DNA of 64,000 bases from Martensiomyces pterosporus (Eukaryota > Kickxellomycota > Kickxellomycetes > Kickxellales > Kickxellaceae): the NCBI GenBank assembly GCA_025201845.1, contig MU603932.1, positions 127,006 through 191,005 on the forward strand, given 5' to 3'. Shown in pieces: positions 40,694-51,090 of this stretch. Both the position numbers and the translations under genes were made by a program. Each line of letters starts with the position of its first letter. The stretch's first letter is position 1. A model generated the notes under the pieces. That model was given only the letters and a program-made list of their open reading frames with translations, made no database searches and was not told where the DNA came from.

Positions 40694-41542
40694 ATGGCAA
40701 CCTCACAGCTTCTTCCGCTAGGTACTGCAATCGGCATGACGGCACGCGCGCACGCATATACGCGATTCTACCATTTGCCACATCGAAACCTCACAGCTTC
40801 TTCCGCTAGGTACTGCAATCGGCATGACGGCACGCGCGCACGCATATACGCGATTCTACCATTTGCCACATCGAATAGAGCCGTCTTGTCTTGCTAATAG
40901 TATCCTTTTTTATAACGACCCTGCTTGTAGAACTGATCGACAAGTGCATTGGATCGCGCATCTGGGTCATGATGAAGTCGGAAAAGGAGTTTGTCGGGAC
41001 GCTGATGGGATTCGACGACTATGTCAGTAAGTGCAGCGTGTTTTCTCTCTCTCTCTTGCTGCTGCTGCTGCAAACAGCTATGCTCAACACTATCATCCGC
41101 GCTGCTAACTTGGAATGCTGAATAACTACTGTGCACCAATCGTCTTTATTCTATTGTAGACATGGTTTTGGAAGACGTCACAGAATAGTAGGTGTCCCAT
41201 GCTGGCACTCCCCTAGCACGCATTGCTCACAGTCGCTGGTCTGACAAACCCCATGTGCTAATGAAGATGTGGCTGCTTCTATTGATCTGTACGTGTCCTC
41301 TGTAGCGAAACCGCTGGAGAATCCAAAAGAGTGAACCACCTCGAGCAGATCCTGCTCAATGGAAACAACATCTGCATGCTTGTTCCCGGAGGAGAGTAAG
41401 TACCAGCGAATGTCTCTCTTTTGCGCACGTGCTTCTGCTGCGAATCGCAGCATGCCATTCCCTCCTGCTGCTCAGAAACCACTCTAACCAAATCACTGCT
41501 CCTTTCTTGAAGCCGTCTTGTAGAGGACCCGGTGCACAGTAG
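40694..41542 (+). CDS. LSM5: U6 snRNA-associated Sm-like protein LSm5
   Basis: I reconstruct five exons: 40694-40721, 40931-41026, 41160-41187, 41306-41395 and 41524-41542 (total 86 codons plus stop). LSm5 is part of the Lsm1-7 decapping ring and the Lsm2-8 ring on U6 snRNA. The product follows human LSm5 almost residue by residue: [40 protein letters not shown], then a variable loop, and [19 protein letters not shown]. The last exon adds only E and GPGAQ. If the final intron is retained, translation stops at once after Glu, which would also give a near-complete protein. Intron 1 contains the second copy of an 88-bp duplication that includes its own 5' splice site. The gene converges on the phosphodiesterase with about 84 bases between stops. 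Confidence 0.94.
40699..40874 (+). repeat. 88-bp exact tandem duplication over the LSM5 first splice site
   Basis: Copy 1 is 40699-40786 and copy 2 is 40787-40874, with no mismatch. Each copy holds the last 23 bases of LSM5 exon 1 and the first 65 bases of intron 1. The ATG lies just before copy 1 and is not duplicated. Confidence 0.97.
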
Positions 41543-41626
41543 CTCTGTTCAGCCAATGCCTTCTCCCTTTGCTTTAAGACTGCCGTACACAATTCAAAGG
41601 CACAGACTCGTAACAAAATAAACACA

Positions 41627-42220
41627 CTAAGCAACCATTTCGCCAGTAGAAATTGAGACGCCGCCGATATCGCGCCACTGCTCGCACGGCCCAACTGTTT
41701 CGACAATGCGTATCTCCGTAGCAACATAGGAAAGCGACCTTGCATCGTCAGGCAGAGCACTGCGAACATCCGACGCAATACTGGCAAGCCTTTCTGGCTC
41801 ATACTCGCCGTACACCAAGCTGACATGCGGATAGAACGCGCGCTGGTCCTCGGCTGCCCAGTGCCTGCGCGCAGTTTCGTTGGCTGACCTGAACATTGCG
41901 TCGCTGTAGCCTGGGCCAGCGTTGCCGACCTCAAGCAAGATGCACTGGTAGAACTTTTCGCCTGTGGCGATATTGAGCGTTCCTACTGGGATGCCAGCCA
42001 GCCCCTTGTGCTCTTCGTGCAGCTTGGCGACATAGGCTTTGACCTGTCCGATGGCCTGCTCGTCGCTGGCGGCCCTGATGGGCGAGAATAGCGTCGCGTG
42101 CGGTGGGAACAGCGAGGTGCCTAGGGACTCTGAGAACTCTGTGATCAGTGCGCCAATCCGAGTGTGGGACGCAGAGCCTGGTGGTGGGCATATCCAAAGC
42201 GAGTATTTGTGCGGGCTCAT
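41627..42220 (-). CDS. CPD1: 2H-family cyclic nucleotide phosphodiesterase (Cpd1-like)
   Basis: A 197-residue protein from ATG 42220 (MSPHKYSLWICPPPG); the frame extends upstream, but without homology. The 2H superfamily's two motifs are present: FPPHATLFSP (His41, Thr43) and YPHVSLVYGEY (His132, Ser134). These pair to hydrolyse cyclic phosphates. The closest known enzymes are plant and yeast ADP-ribose 1'',2''-cyclic phosphodiesterases, which act after tRNA splicing. The start SLWICPPP and the end CEQWRDIGGVSI also fit that family. Length is slightly below yeast Cpd1 (239 aa). The stop is close to the LSM5 3' end, so transcripts may overlap. Confidence 0.86.
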   Translation of the reverse strand: MSPHKYSLWICPPPGSASHTRIGALITEFSESLGTSLFPPHATLFSPIRAASDEQAIGQVKAYVAKLHEEHKGLAGIPVGTLNIATGEKFYQCILLEVGNAGPGYSDAMFRSANETARRHWAAEDQRAFYPHVSLVYGEYEPERLASIASDVRSALPDDARSLSYVATEIRIVETVGPCEQWRDIGGVSISTGEMVA

Positions 42221-42376
42221 GGTGAAAGGCACTTGTGGTGTATTGTTGGACAAAGGGGGTGCGATGCAGCGCGACTGGCACCAGTCTTGTGTGAAAAGCG
42301 GCTCATATCCTTGCAGCAGGACTCGGTGCATTTGTGGGCAGCACCACATGGATTTGGCTGCGGCATTAGAGCTGTG

Positions 42377-43561
42377 CTATTTGAAGCCGAGCTTGCCGGT
42401 GTCTACGGCCAGGAGGATCCCCAGGATAAGCGACGCGAATATTGCAAGCCACGTCCACTCCGATGTCTCCGGGTTTGTGCTGCCGCCAGTGTCCCCGCTG
42501 CTCTGGGACCAGCGAGTGTGTATTCCCAGCCACGCGCTGGTCCACAGAGCTATCAGGGTGAGGTATCCCAGTGCGCGATGGTGCTTGTACCAGCGCTTTC
42601 CGTTTCCCCGCCAGCCAAAGATGCGAGCCGAAAATGACATATTCATGCCAAAGAGCGCCTGGGCCAAAAGCATGAGCACCGCCAAAAGCCCCAGCTGCGC
42701 ATGCGCCGATGCCAGGTGCGACGGGCTGCCGGAGCTACGGTGCTTATATGCACCTGCAATGATCCCGCCGATTCCCGACGCCATTGCAACGCACTGTAGG
42801 ACCATGTGGCATGTGCGGGATGGCCGCCTTGAATGCGGTGGAGTCGGCCAGTGTGCGTGCTGGAGAATCACTGTGGCCTCGGTTGTGATCAATAGGGCCG
42901 TCGCCATCAGAATCGGATGCCACCTAAAGTCAGACCCGACCTTGTCCCTGAGCACATTGCGTAGCGACATGGCGAACAGGGCGAGCGACACCTGTACGAC
43001 AGCAAGCAGCGCCAGGCGGGCTACACGCCGGCACGCGAGCCTGTGCAGCATATTTTCGCCAGCATCGCCCTGCTCGTGAGTTTCGCATTTCGCAAGACAC
43101 TCAGTGTTTCTATACTCCACGCCCTCGAACGGGCTGCCTGCCCGTGGTTCGTCGTGCGGAAATGGCTGCGGCGAGTGCACGAGCAGAATGTCATCCGTTT
43201 GGGTGGCTTCTGTGCCTGCTTGGGTGCCATTGATCCTGGTTTGAAGCGCTGCAGTGGCCTCTGCAGAGCCGCTTCTGCGATGACGAAGATCAGCTGCGGC
43301 TATCAAAGAGGAGGTCGATAGCAGAAGTGCTGCTGGCTCGTGGCTGCTGTCTGCCGCTGCACCTCTGTGTGCACACCTTCGTTCTCTGATCACTCGCCGA
43401 ATCCAGCCTGAGGCTGAGCGAATCTCGCGCACTGTCTGCTCAAAATGACTAGGCTGCTTAGTGTTTGCTTTACGAGTATGAGTGTCACCATCGCCACCCA
43501 TGGCTGCTGCACTGCTGTGCGCAAGGTTATCTGCCCTGGCCGCAGAGCATCTGGCTGTCAT
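42377..43561 (-). CDS. Cytochrome b561 domain protein
   Basis: A 394-residue frame from ATG 43561; a second ATG at 43501 (MGGDGD) could be the start. The last ~215 residues hold six membrane helices. Four helices carry the expected haem-b His ligands: WHPILMATALLITTE, TCHMVLQCVAMASG, SAHAQLGLLAVLML and HHRALGYLTLIALW. In this family two haems carry electrons across a membrane, from ascorbate or a similar donor to ferric iron or a radical. The N-terminal ~180 residues are hydrophilic and Ser/Arg/Ala-rich without recognisable domains; no DOMON domain is present. It is divergent from the channel gene. Confidence 0.84.
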   Translation of the reverse strand: MTARCSAARADNLAHSSAAAMGGDGDTHTRKANTKQPSHFEQTVREIRSASGWIRRVIRERRCAHRGAAADSSHEPAALLLSTSSLIAAADLRHRRSGSAEATAALQTRINGTQAGTEATQTDDILLVHSPQPFPHDEPRAGSPFEGVEYRNTECLAKCETHEQGDAGENMLHRLACRRVARLALLAVVQVSLALFAMSLRNVLRDKVGSDFRWHPILMATALLITTEATVILQHAHWPTPPHSRRPSRTCHMVLQCVAMASGIGGIIAGAYKHRSSGSPSHLASAHAQLGLLAVLMLLAQALFGMNMSFSARIFGWRGNGKRWYKHHRALGYLTLIALWTSAWLGIHTRWSQSSGDTGGSTNPETSEWTWLAIFASLILGILLAVDTGKLGFK

Positions 43562-44363
43562 TTGTATGCCGACCGCTGGGCCCAGTGTTTCTGTCTAACG
43601 CAGCGAAGTGTATGAGGAAATATGAATGGCAAGAGGGATAGAGGCAAGAAATTGGTTTTGGTTTTGTGGTTTGAGAATTCATTTAGCGTGCTTGCCGTTG
43701 TGTGAAGAATGGTGCTACTGCTCCCTTCCCCGCATGCGCATGTGGGTGCTGTGTTGCTGCATTCACATCCCCGTCGCTGCGCTCAAGGAATGGAAGCACA
43801 GCACCGCGCCTTCTAATATAATTACATGCGTGCAGCAGCTATATGGTGGGGGGAGAGAGGCTCCGGCTTTGAGGAGTCAGATGGACTGTGCTATGCCTGA
43901 GTAGCGAATACGCACATGTCTATGTCAGCTTGCGCTGGAAAAGGAGAGCAACACCTCACACGACCGCAGCTGCACTGTAAGAGCAAGTATGGCGTATGAA
44001 TATTCAATGCAAGCACCAACTCATACATGCAAAGGAGTATATGCTCACTTGCAAGTGTATTACAAATTGCCCTTGCACATGCCAACAAAAGCACCAAAAA
44101 GCGAGCACCTGCCCCTCAAACGCCGCTGCACCAGCTCGACACGTGGTGAGTGTCATGCTTATTGCGCACATGTGTGCCTGGTCACCGATCTCGCCGGACA
44201 TAGCACATATGCCGTGTTGCCACATGTTTGAAAAAAAGAATCGGCGGGGCTGCATATAAAACGGCGCTGACCCGAGTGCAGCCTTGACTCCCGCCAAGCT
44301 GCCCACCGTTTTTTTCTTCATATTTTAAGCAGGTGCTTTCTCCACTTCCAAGCTCTATTAATT
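43562..44363. other. Divergent promoter, cytochrome b561 / Slo-like channel
   Basis: About 800 bases without a supportable gene. ATATAAAA at 44254-44261 is a good TATA box, about 105 bases before the channel ATG. Confidence 0.5.
44254..44261 (+). promoter_or_regulatory. TATA box of the Slo-like channel gene
   Basis: The sequence GCATATAAAACGG fits the TATA consensus and lies about 105 bases upstream of the start codon. Confidence 0.5.
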
Positions 44364-47300
44364 ATGCCCGAGCAAGCTACATTTGTCACCCTCGACAACA
44401 TTGTCAACGGATGGCGCCAGAGGGTGCTCTTTTATCTGGACACGACCATCTGGGGCAAAATCTGGGAGGCCGCAGACTTTCTGCTAAACGTTGCACTATG
44501 CGTCATCTACATCGTTGTAAGTATGCAACGCAGCTGTATGTGCTACCTGTGGGTAGGCAAGCCCAAATGCTGCTGCAATTAAAGGAAGCGGCGTCTATGC
44601 TCTTTTTTATTATTCGCCACCCTGTAGAACACCACCGTGGTTGATGCCAAGAAGGACCCAGCCCGGATCCCAGCATCCAACCGCCAGACAGAGTTCCTCA
44701 TTGCAATCATATTTCTTGGTCAGTACATAGCGCGGTTCGTCATTATCAACAGGAACCATCGCACACTTGAGCATGCGGTCGTGTTCTTCGCATTTGCTGC
44801 GCCAGTAATTGCCTACTTCTTGAGCATGCATGGCAAAGCCATTCGGGACAGCTATATGAGCGCCGGAGTCCTGGTAAGTGCTGTTGTTTCATCGTCCTCA
44901 AAACTGCATGTGTCACACACCGAATACGCCAGAGCGCGAGCTGAACGCCGCAATGCGTGCAAGCCGCACATCTCTCTGCATATAGGCCATTTTCTACCCG
45001 GCTCGCTTTCTGAGACTGCACTATGCCATCAACCGCCTTTTGGCTTTGGCCGCTGCATCGGCAGGCTACATCAGACTGACGCTCATCAGGCAGGAGGCAG
45101 CGTCGCTAGGCGGAGACATTGTGGTGGCCATACTGTTTCTCGCCAGCGTTGTTCACTCTGGAATCAATTGGTACAGCCAGACCTACAACATCCAATACGA
45201 CGGGTTTTCGTTCCTCGACGCCATATACTTCATATCAAGTAAGCATGGCTCAAAAATGAGATGAAAGAATGCCTGGGAAGCACCAAACCATACACACATC
45301 AGCAATGTTGCATTACTGCACAACCACTGTGACTTCTCTTCCTTTATTTTCCTTGCCGCTTCATGCACATAAAACGCAAGCACAAAACAGTGAGTGCGCT
45401 GGGGCAGGATGGCTCAATCCCCCGAAGCACCTTCTCGGAGATCATTTCCATGGCCATCGTTGCACTCATCGCCTTCACCGTGCCATCCCGCATCACGCGC
45501 ATGGTGGACTTGGCGCTCAAGACATCCGCCTACAGCAAGACAGTGGCTCTCCCTACGGCGTCACGCCACGCTCTCGTGTGCGGTCACATTGAGCTCGAGT
45601 CCATCCGCCAGTTTCTCCACGAGTTCTTCAACGCCGACCACGGGCCCAACATCTTCAAGGCAACTATCGTCATTCTTCATGGGGATGAGCCATCCATGGA
45701 AATGAAGGCGCTGCTGCGCGACCCGGCCTATACAAACCGCGTGTTCTACGTCAAGGGGTAAGTGCATCTACATCCTTTTGCCCTGTGTGTTTGAGACTGC
45801 GCTGGAGCGCTGGTGTTGATCGCAGTCCTAGCGCTGCCTTTGTCATTGTAGGCGCGCCACCAGCTTCAGAGCGCTAAAGAAGGCCAGAATCGACTTGGCG
45901 TCATGCGTGTACATTCTGACGCGCAAGCACTGTCACGGAACTGGCGTAGAGGAAGATGCAGAGACTGTGCTGACTGCACTCGCTCTGAGCGCCTTTAGCA
46001 CATCCGTGGTCAGCCGCGGCACCGATGACGCGTACATGCCCACAGTGCCCAAGTTCCAGGTCTATGCTCAGACGGTTCTTCCTGGGAGTATAGCACACAT
46101 GACGTACCTGCAGACAACGCGTGTTGTATGCGTTGACGAGATGCGCATGGGCATCATGGCCCAGAACTGCGCGACTCCTGGATTCGCAACACTGGCATTC
46201 ATGCTGTCCACATCGGTAGCCGACCATGTGGACTGGGACTTTTCAGGGGTGCTAGCCGAAGCAATTGCCAAGTCAGCAGGTAAGCAGCAACTGACTGTGG
46301 TGGCAGCCGCAGCAGCCAAGGACCACATGCTTGGTGTGCTAACACAAAGCCCAGTTGTGAACGTTGGTACGTGTAGACGACAGCTGGGTCAGGAACTACA
46401 TCCACGGAATTGGCCAGGAGATATACCAGGCGCATGTGCCAAGCTCGCTTGTCGGCAAGTCGTTCTTCAAAGTCGCCAGGTACTTCTACCGATGCCACGG
46501 ACTGCTTGTGTTTGGCGTGGGCTCTTTCTCGCCAAGGCGCTCACCGCACCACCACGTCAGCCACCATCCATCGGTTGGCACAGATGCCGGGTACTACCAG
46601 GTCCTCTTGTCTCCTCGCAGCTACATCTTGCAGCGATACGACATACTGTTCGCTGTATGCAGCGATGTGCAGTCGGTGCTCGACGCAACGCTGTTTGCAG
46701 AGCGAGTCATCATCAAGAGCGCCAGAGTCCAGAACGTGGCGAGCGGCAGAGGCGCCTCTGGTCATGCAGAGACCGAGAACAGCGTATCCCCGGTATCTCA
46801 GGCCTTGCCGAGCATCCATCTTTCGCGCCGGCCGTTCATAGGCATGCTAGCATCGCCCCAATCCCCGGAGGTAGACAACCCGACGGCAAATGCCGAGCCA
46901 GACTCGCCTGTGCAGCTGGACAGCCCGCGTAGAGTCATTGCCCGTCCAGGCAGCGCCAGGAGGCAGCGGCCGACAAACTACATCAGCGACAGCGACAGCT
47001 CCTATTTCTCGCCGGGCAGGAAGGACCTCGACACTGGCATGCAGGACGACGGGCTTTCCATGCTCCCATCAGTCAAAGGCGCTGTGCGCACGCGCATCGA
47101 GAAAGTGGCCCGGCGCTTCGACCCGATTCCCAGCGACATTCGCGACCAAGTGGTCATCTGCGACGCGAGCGACGCGTTCCCACGCAACGTCGAGTTGCTC
47201 ATCCAGTCACTGAAAAACGCATTCGAGGACGACGACCTGCCCATCGTAATCCTGTCGCCTGCCCAGCTGGACCGCGACCGGGAGCAGGTGCTCAAGGACT

Positions 47301-48262
47301 TTTCGCATGTGCATATCGTGCGGGGCACGCCCTTGTCGCAAAGCGACCTGAAGCGAACGCATATTGAGCGTGCGCAAAAGGCCATCATCCTGGGCAGCTG
47401 CAACGATCGGACAGACAGGGAGAGCAGCGAGGCAAGCAACGACTCGGCTGCGATTCTGGCCAATATGAATATCCAGTCAATATGCGGCGGCCAGTTCTTT
47501 GTGACCACGGAGCTGCTTGATATTGAGAGCATCCGGTATCTGGACCACACGCAGCTTCTGGGCGAGCCGCTGCTGAAGAGAACATTCATGGGCGGACACA
47601 TCTTCATGCCGGGCATGATCGATACTGCTCTGTGCCAGTGCTACTTTAGCTCGCACATCCTAGACGTGCTAAGGCACCTTACGTTCAGTCACTCGCCCAG
47701 CGACCGCGTTCCATCGACTGTCGAGACACCCAAGACCGAGGAGGCCGCCATTATCCGCTCGTTCAGGCCTGGGAAGCTCAGCCTACTGTATGTTCCTGAT
47801 CGGTTCATTGGCAAGCGATATGACGCACTGGTCCTGACGCTGATGAAGCGCCATGGATCCATCCCGCTTGGCATCTACCGGATTGTGAACCACGAGGGGC
47901 AGGCCTTTGCAAGCGTCATGTGCAACCCGCTGCCATACATGCCGCTGGTGCCGTCTGATGCAGTGTATGTGCTGGGCCCAGATATCGCTGGCTGGACCCA
48001 TGTGTCGGAGGGGCTGCGCAACCTGAGGATCGCGCCGCAGACAGCTGTCGCTTCCGAGTCTGCATCGCCTAATTCCGCCGGCACAACAAAAGGAAGCAAG
48101 GGATCAGGGACCAACCAGTCCCGCCATACGGTGTACTCTCACAACACAGGCAAGGGCTCCATGGACAGAGCAGAGGAAGAGGGTGAGATGGCAGACTCTG
48201 AGCACAGCGAAACAGACCAAAGAAACCAAGAACCAGCCTGGCCAGATTCCGCAGCCAAGTGA
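44364..48262 (+). CDS. Slo/BK-like channel with RCK domains and a non-canonical pore
   Basis: I reconstruct six exons: 44364-44516, 44628-44873, 44986-45238, 45391-45757, 45852-46279 and 46377-48262 (1110 residues, all GT-AG, frame exact). Architecture follows Slo channels: S1 near 36-52, S2 73-90, S3 98-113, S4 (YPARFLRLHYAINRLLAL) 137-154, S5, pore loop, S6, then two RCK domains. RCK1 starts RHALVCGHIELESIRQFLHE, RCK2 DQVVICDASDAFPRNVELLI. The BK sequence pairs along its length, for example LPGTPLS with VRGTPLS. The filter position reads ISMSALGQDGSIPRST where BK has MSTVGYGDVYP. The calcium bowl position reads YLDHTQLLGEP with no Asp run. S0 seems missing. Such a pore may not select K+ or may not conduct. 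A disordered Ser-rich tail ends the protein. Confidence 0.85.
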
Positions 48263-48382
48263 TGCTGTGTATCCCTCAAAGCAGCCAAGTTGTATGTGTG
48301 CATCTCTGCAGGTTTCGCAATGTATATTCAGTTTTTCTGTGCTGCTGCCAATCGGCTAGCGTGCGTGCTATGGCAAAATGGC

Positions 48383-48385
<3 letters not shown>

Positions 48386-48417
<32 letters not shown>
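48386..48417 (+). repeat. (TG)16 microsatellite
   Basis: Sixteen uninterrupted TG units lie in the 177-base gap between the converging channel and CDC7 stop codons. Confidence 0.97.
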
Positions 48418-48421
<4 letters not shown>

Positions 48422-48439
48422 GGGAGGGGAATGCCAGAT

Positions 48440-50619
48440 TCAGTCGCTTTTGCGGTTAGCGATAAACGGGTGCTCGAGTGCCTCTGCAGCAGTGATACGC
48501 GAAGCTGGACTCAAAGCAAGCAGGCGGCGCAGCAAGTCAAAGACCTCGTCTGGGAGATATGGATAGCCCTCGGCATTGTATGCCTTTGCGAGGCTCTCAA
48601 AGCGAATCCCGCGGTCCTTGACAGTTGGGATGTTCGTTAGGAATGTTCTCCCAAGAGCCACAGCAGCGCGCTCCATCTCCAAGCGTCCGTAAAGAACAGC
48701 AATCTCCAGCAGCGCCTCGGTGTCGTCTGTTGACTGGAAGAACGGGAACCTGCGCGTTAGGAAGCACAGAAGAATAACACCCGCTGACCATATGTCGATG
48801 GAGACGGACTGCTGCGGGATCTTGAGAAGCACCTCGGGAGCCCGGAAGCCGCGTGTGCCAGCACGGTTGGCGCGAAGACCAGGACGCGTGTCCTTTCGCG
48901 GGATCCCCGGCCTGCCTTTCAAGTCAAAGCTGCGGAATATGCGCATCGCCGTCGACGAGTCCATTTGCAGCGCATGCCGCGACCGGTGCTTCGTGGCTTC
49001 TTGGTCGTTTTCGCGCTCAGCAAGTCCAAAATCGACCAGCACGCCATGGCGCCGCTGTACATCATATAGAAAGTTGGAGGGCTTGATGTCGCGGTGCATG
49101 ATCCCCTTTGAGTGCGCGTATTTGAGGGCCCCGAACAGCGACGCGAGATACCACTGGATCTCGCCAACCGGCATGTCGAGATAGAAGCGGCGGAAGTCGT
49201 CATTGGGGAAGTATGGAAGCACCACAATCACCTGGTCCTCCTTGCGCATAGCCGTGACAAGAGGCGCGATGTACTTGCAGCCCTTGAGGTCGTTTAAAAT
49301 GCTAATCTCGTTGGCGATGCGCGTTGGCGAGCTAGTGACGTAAATCTTCTTGATAGCTACTATTCTTGCGCGTCGCGCACTGTTCTTGCGCCGCCTGCCT
49401 GGTCTGCAGAACCGGCCAGAGCCAGGTGCTCTGGCGTTGTCATCGCTGGCGTGGTGCTCGTTATTGCCGCCAAAGTCCCCATCTGTGTCGGCATCGTCGG
49501 TGAATATCATGGACCAGCTACTGTTATCGTACCGATCGTGCTGCAGGTCTATAGCCTTGTACACGGTGCTGAATGTTCCCTCGCCGATTTTCCCAAGCAG
49601 CTGGTACTGTTCGGCTAGCCCAGGAATCAGCCTTTCTAGCTCTTCAATCTCCTCCTGGTTGCTCTCGACGTCGCCGTCCAGAATGTCCTCGTCGTCATCC
49701 TCTTCTTCCTCCTCCTCCTCCTCCTCCTCTTCCTCGTTGCTGTCATTGCCACTGACTCCTTCGCTAAGATCTCCATCGTCGTCACGGCCGTGATCGTCTT
49801 CGCCGCTCCCCTCCCCCTCGCCTTCTTCGTTGGTTTGGTTATTTTCTTGGCTTTCCTCAGCCCCTTCCTCGTACCCTCCATCGCCAGCTTCGATGCACTG
49901 ATATTCCGAGTCGCCGTTCCCGTCGGCCTCTTGGCGTTCCTGATCTCCTCTGTTGCAAGCCTCTGAATGTGGATATTCGCTGCTCTCAGCCACATCTCGT
50001 GCTAATTCTTGGTTTTGTTGGTATGCGGCATCGCCTTGGCACTGTGCCTCTGCATCACCACCACCATTATATTCACCATCGTTCCGTGAGCCAGTCTCAC
50101 CACTGCCACTGCCGCTGTGGTTATTGTGATGTGGGCCGGCTTCATTATCGCTGGGGCTGCTGCTCTCCACATCAGACAGCTCGTCGTCTAAACAATGGCC
50201 CTGCGAGCTGGTCCGATTGCCTACAGATGCACAGCGGTAGACGAGAATCAAGGATTGCAGGCTTATTGGCGACGACAACAACACGTGCAGCTGCTTGACA
50301 CCCAAAAACGCGCACATTTAGCATATACTGCAAACGCGCATAGATGGCACCGCCGCTCGATCGCGTAGAATAGCGCTTCTACGTATTCAAGCACTGCGTG
50401 CGCATTCATGCTCAATTGGTGCTTACCTGGGGTGGAGCGAATTTCTTGCAGACTCGTCATGTATGGCCTCGGCAGCTTCGCGACCGGCAGAACGACGGGG
50501 ATCCCCTCAGGCGTGAACAGCTGTGTGCTCTTCCCTGCTGGTATAATGGTCGCCACTCTGCGCTTGCTGTAGCTGCGCTCAACTGGGCTTGTGCCTCGGC
50601 TGCGTTTTTCAGAGTGCAT
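48440..50619 (-). CDS. CDC7: Cdc7 protein kinase (DDK catalytic subunit)
   Basis: Two exons on the minus strand: 50619-50427 and 50220-48440, with a 206-base intron, giving 657 residues. Cdc7 with Dbf4 phosphorylates the MCM helicase to start replication. Kinase motifs: GKIGEGTFSTVY (Gly loop, about 275), VAIKKIYV (Lys), MHRDIKPSNFLYD, LVDFGLAE, and the Cdc7-type activation segment TRGFRAPEVLLK. A long insert separates the Gly loop and Lys. A second insert sits between DFG and APE; both are hallmarks of Cdc7. The C-lobe matches (SIDIWSAGVILLCFLTRRFP). About 200 N-terminal residues are highly acidic, with 12 consecutive Glu, which is unusual. Exon 1 has basic residues that may serve as a nuclear signal. 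Confidence 0.92.
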
Positions 50620-51090
50620 TTCCGCTGTATGCTACCGTGTCCCTCTATTGCCGCTGCGAAAACGGGGGATTAGCAGCTTAGCCAGACACAGCAGGAAATG
50701 TGTAAGAGCCTGGAGAGGCAAATGTGGTTGTGGAAATGTAACGGAATGAAGAGGGCAGATATCTACAAGCTCTGCGAGCCGCACTGAGAATTGATAGCAA
50801 GAACAGTGATAATGTTGAAGCGAGTTTTAACAAGGAACAAAGGAGCGAGGGCAAGTAGAGGCAGCAGACACAAACGAGGAAGAAGCAAGCAACAGGACCA
50901 GGCCCAGCTGTCTGAAAATGCAGCGCAGCTCTCCCAGCAGAAACGTGAAACAGCGCCGACTCGCCGCGCGGTTTGTTTACAATAGGGAGGTTTTGGGCTG
51001 GCATCCGCCACCCCAAGTCAAGCTGGGCAAAACCAGGCCTGCCGCCGCTTTGAAGGTGTGCATTTCGAGGTATAGTATTGTAGTAATGCC
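50620..51090. other. Intergenic: CDC7 promoter and PA-RING 3' flank
   Basis: About 470 bases in a tandem minus-strand arrangement; nothing beyond the expected promoter can be supported. Confidence 0.45.

Noticed and set aside
42039..43079. Plus-strand frame of 346 codons
   Set aside because: Antisense shadow of the phosphodiesterase and cytochrome b561 genes.
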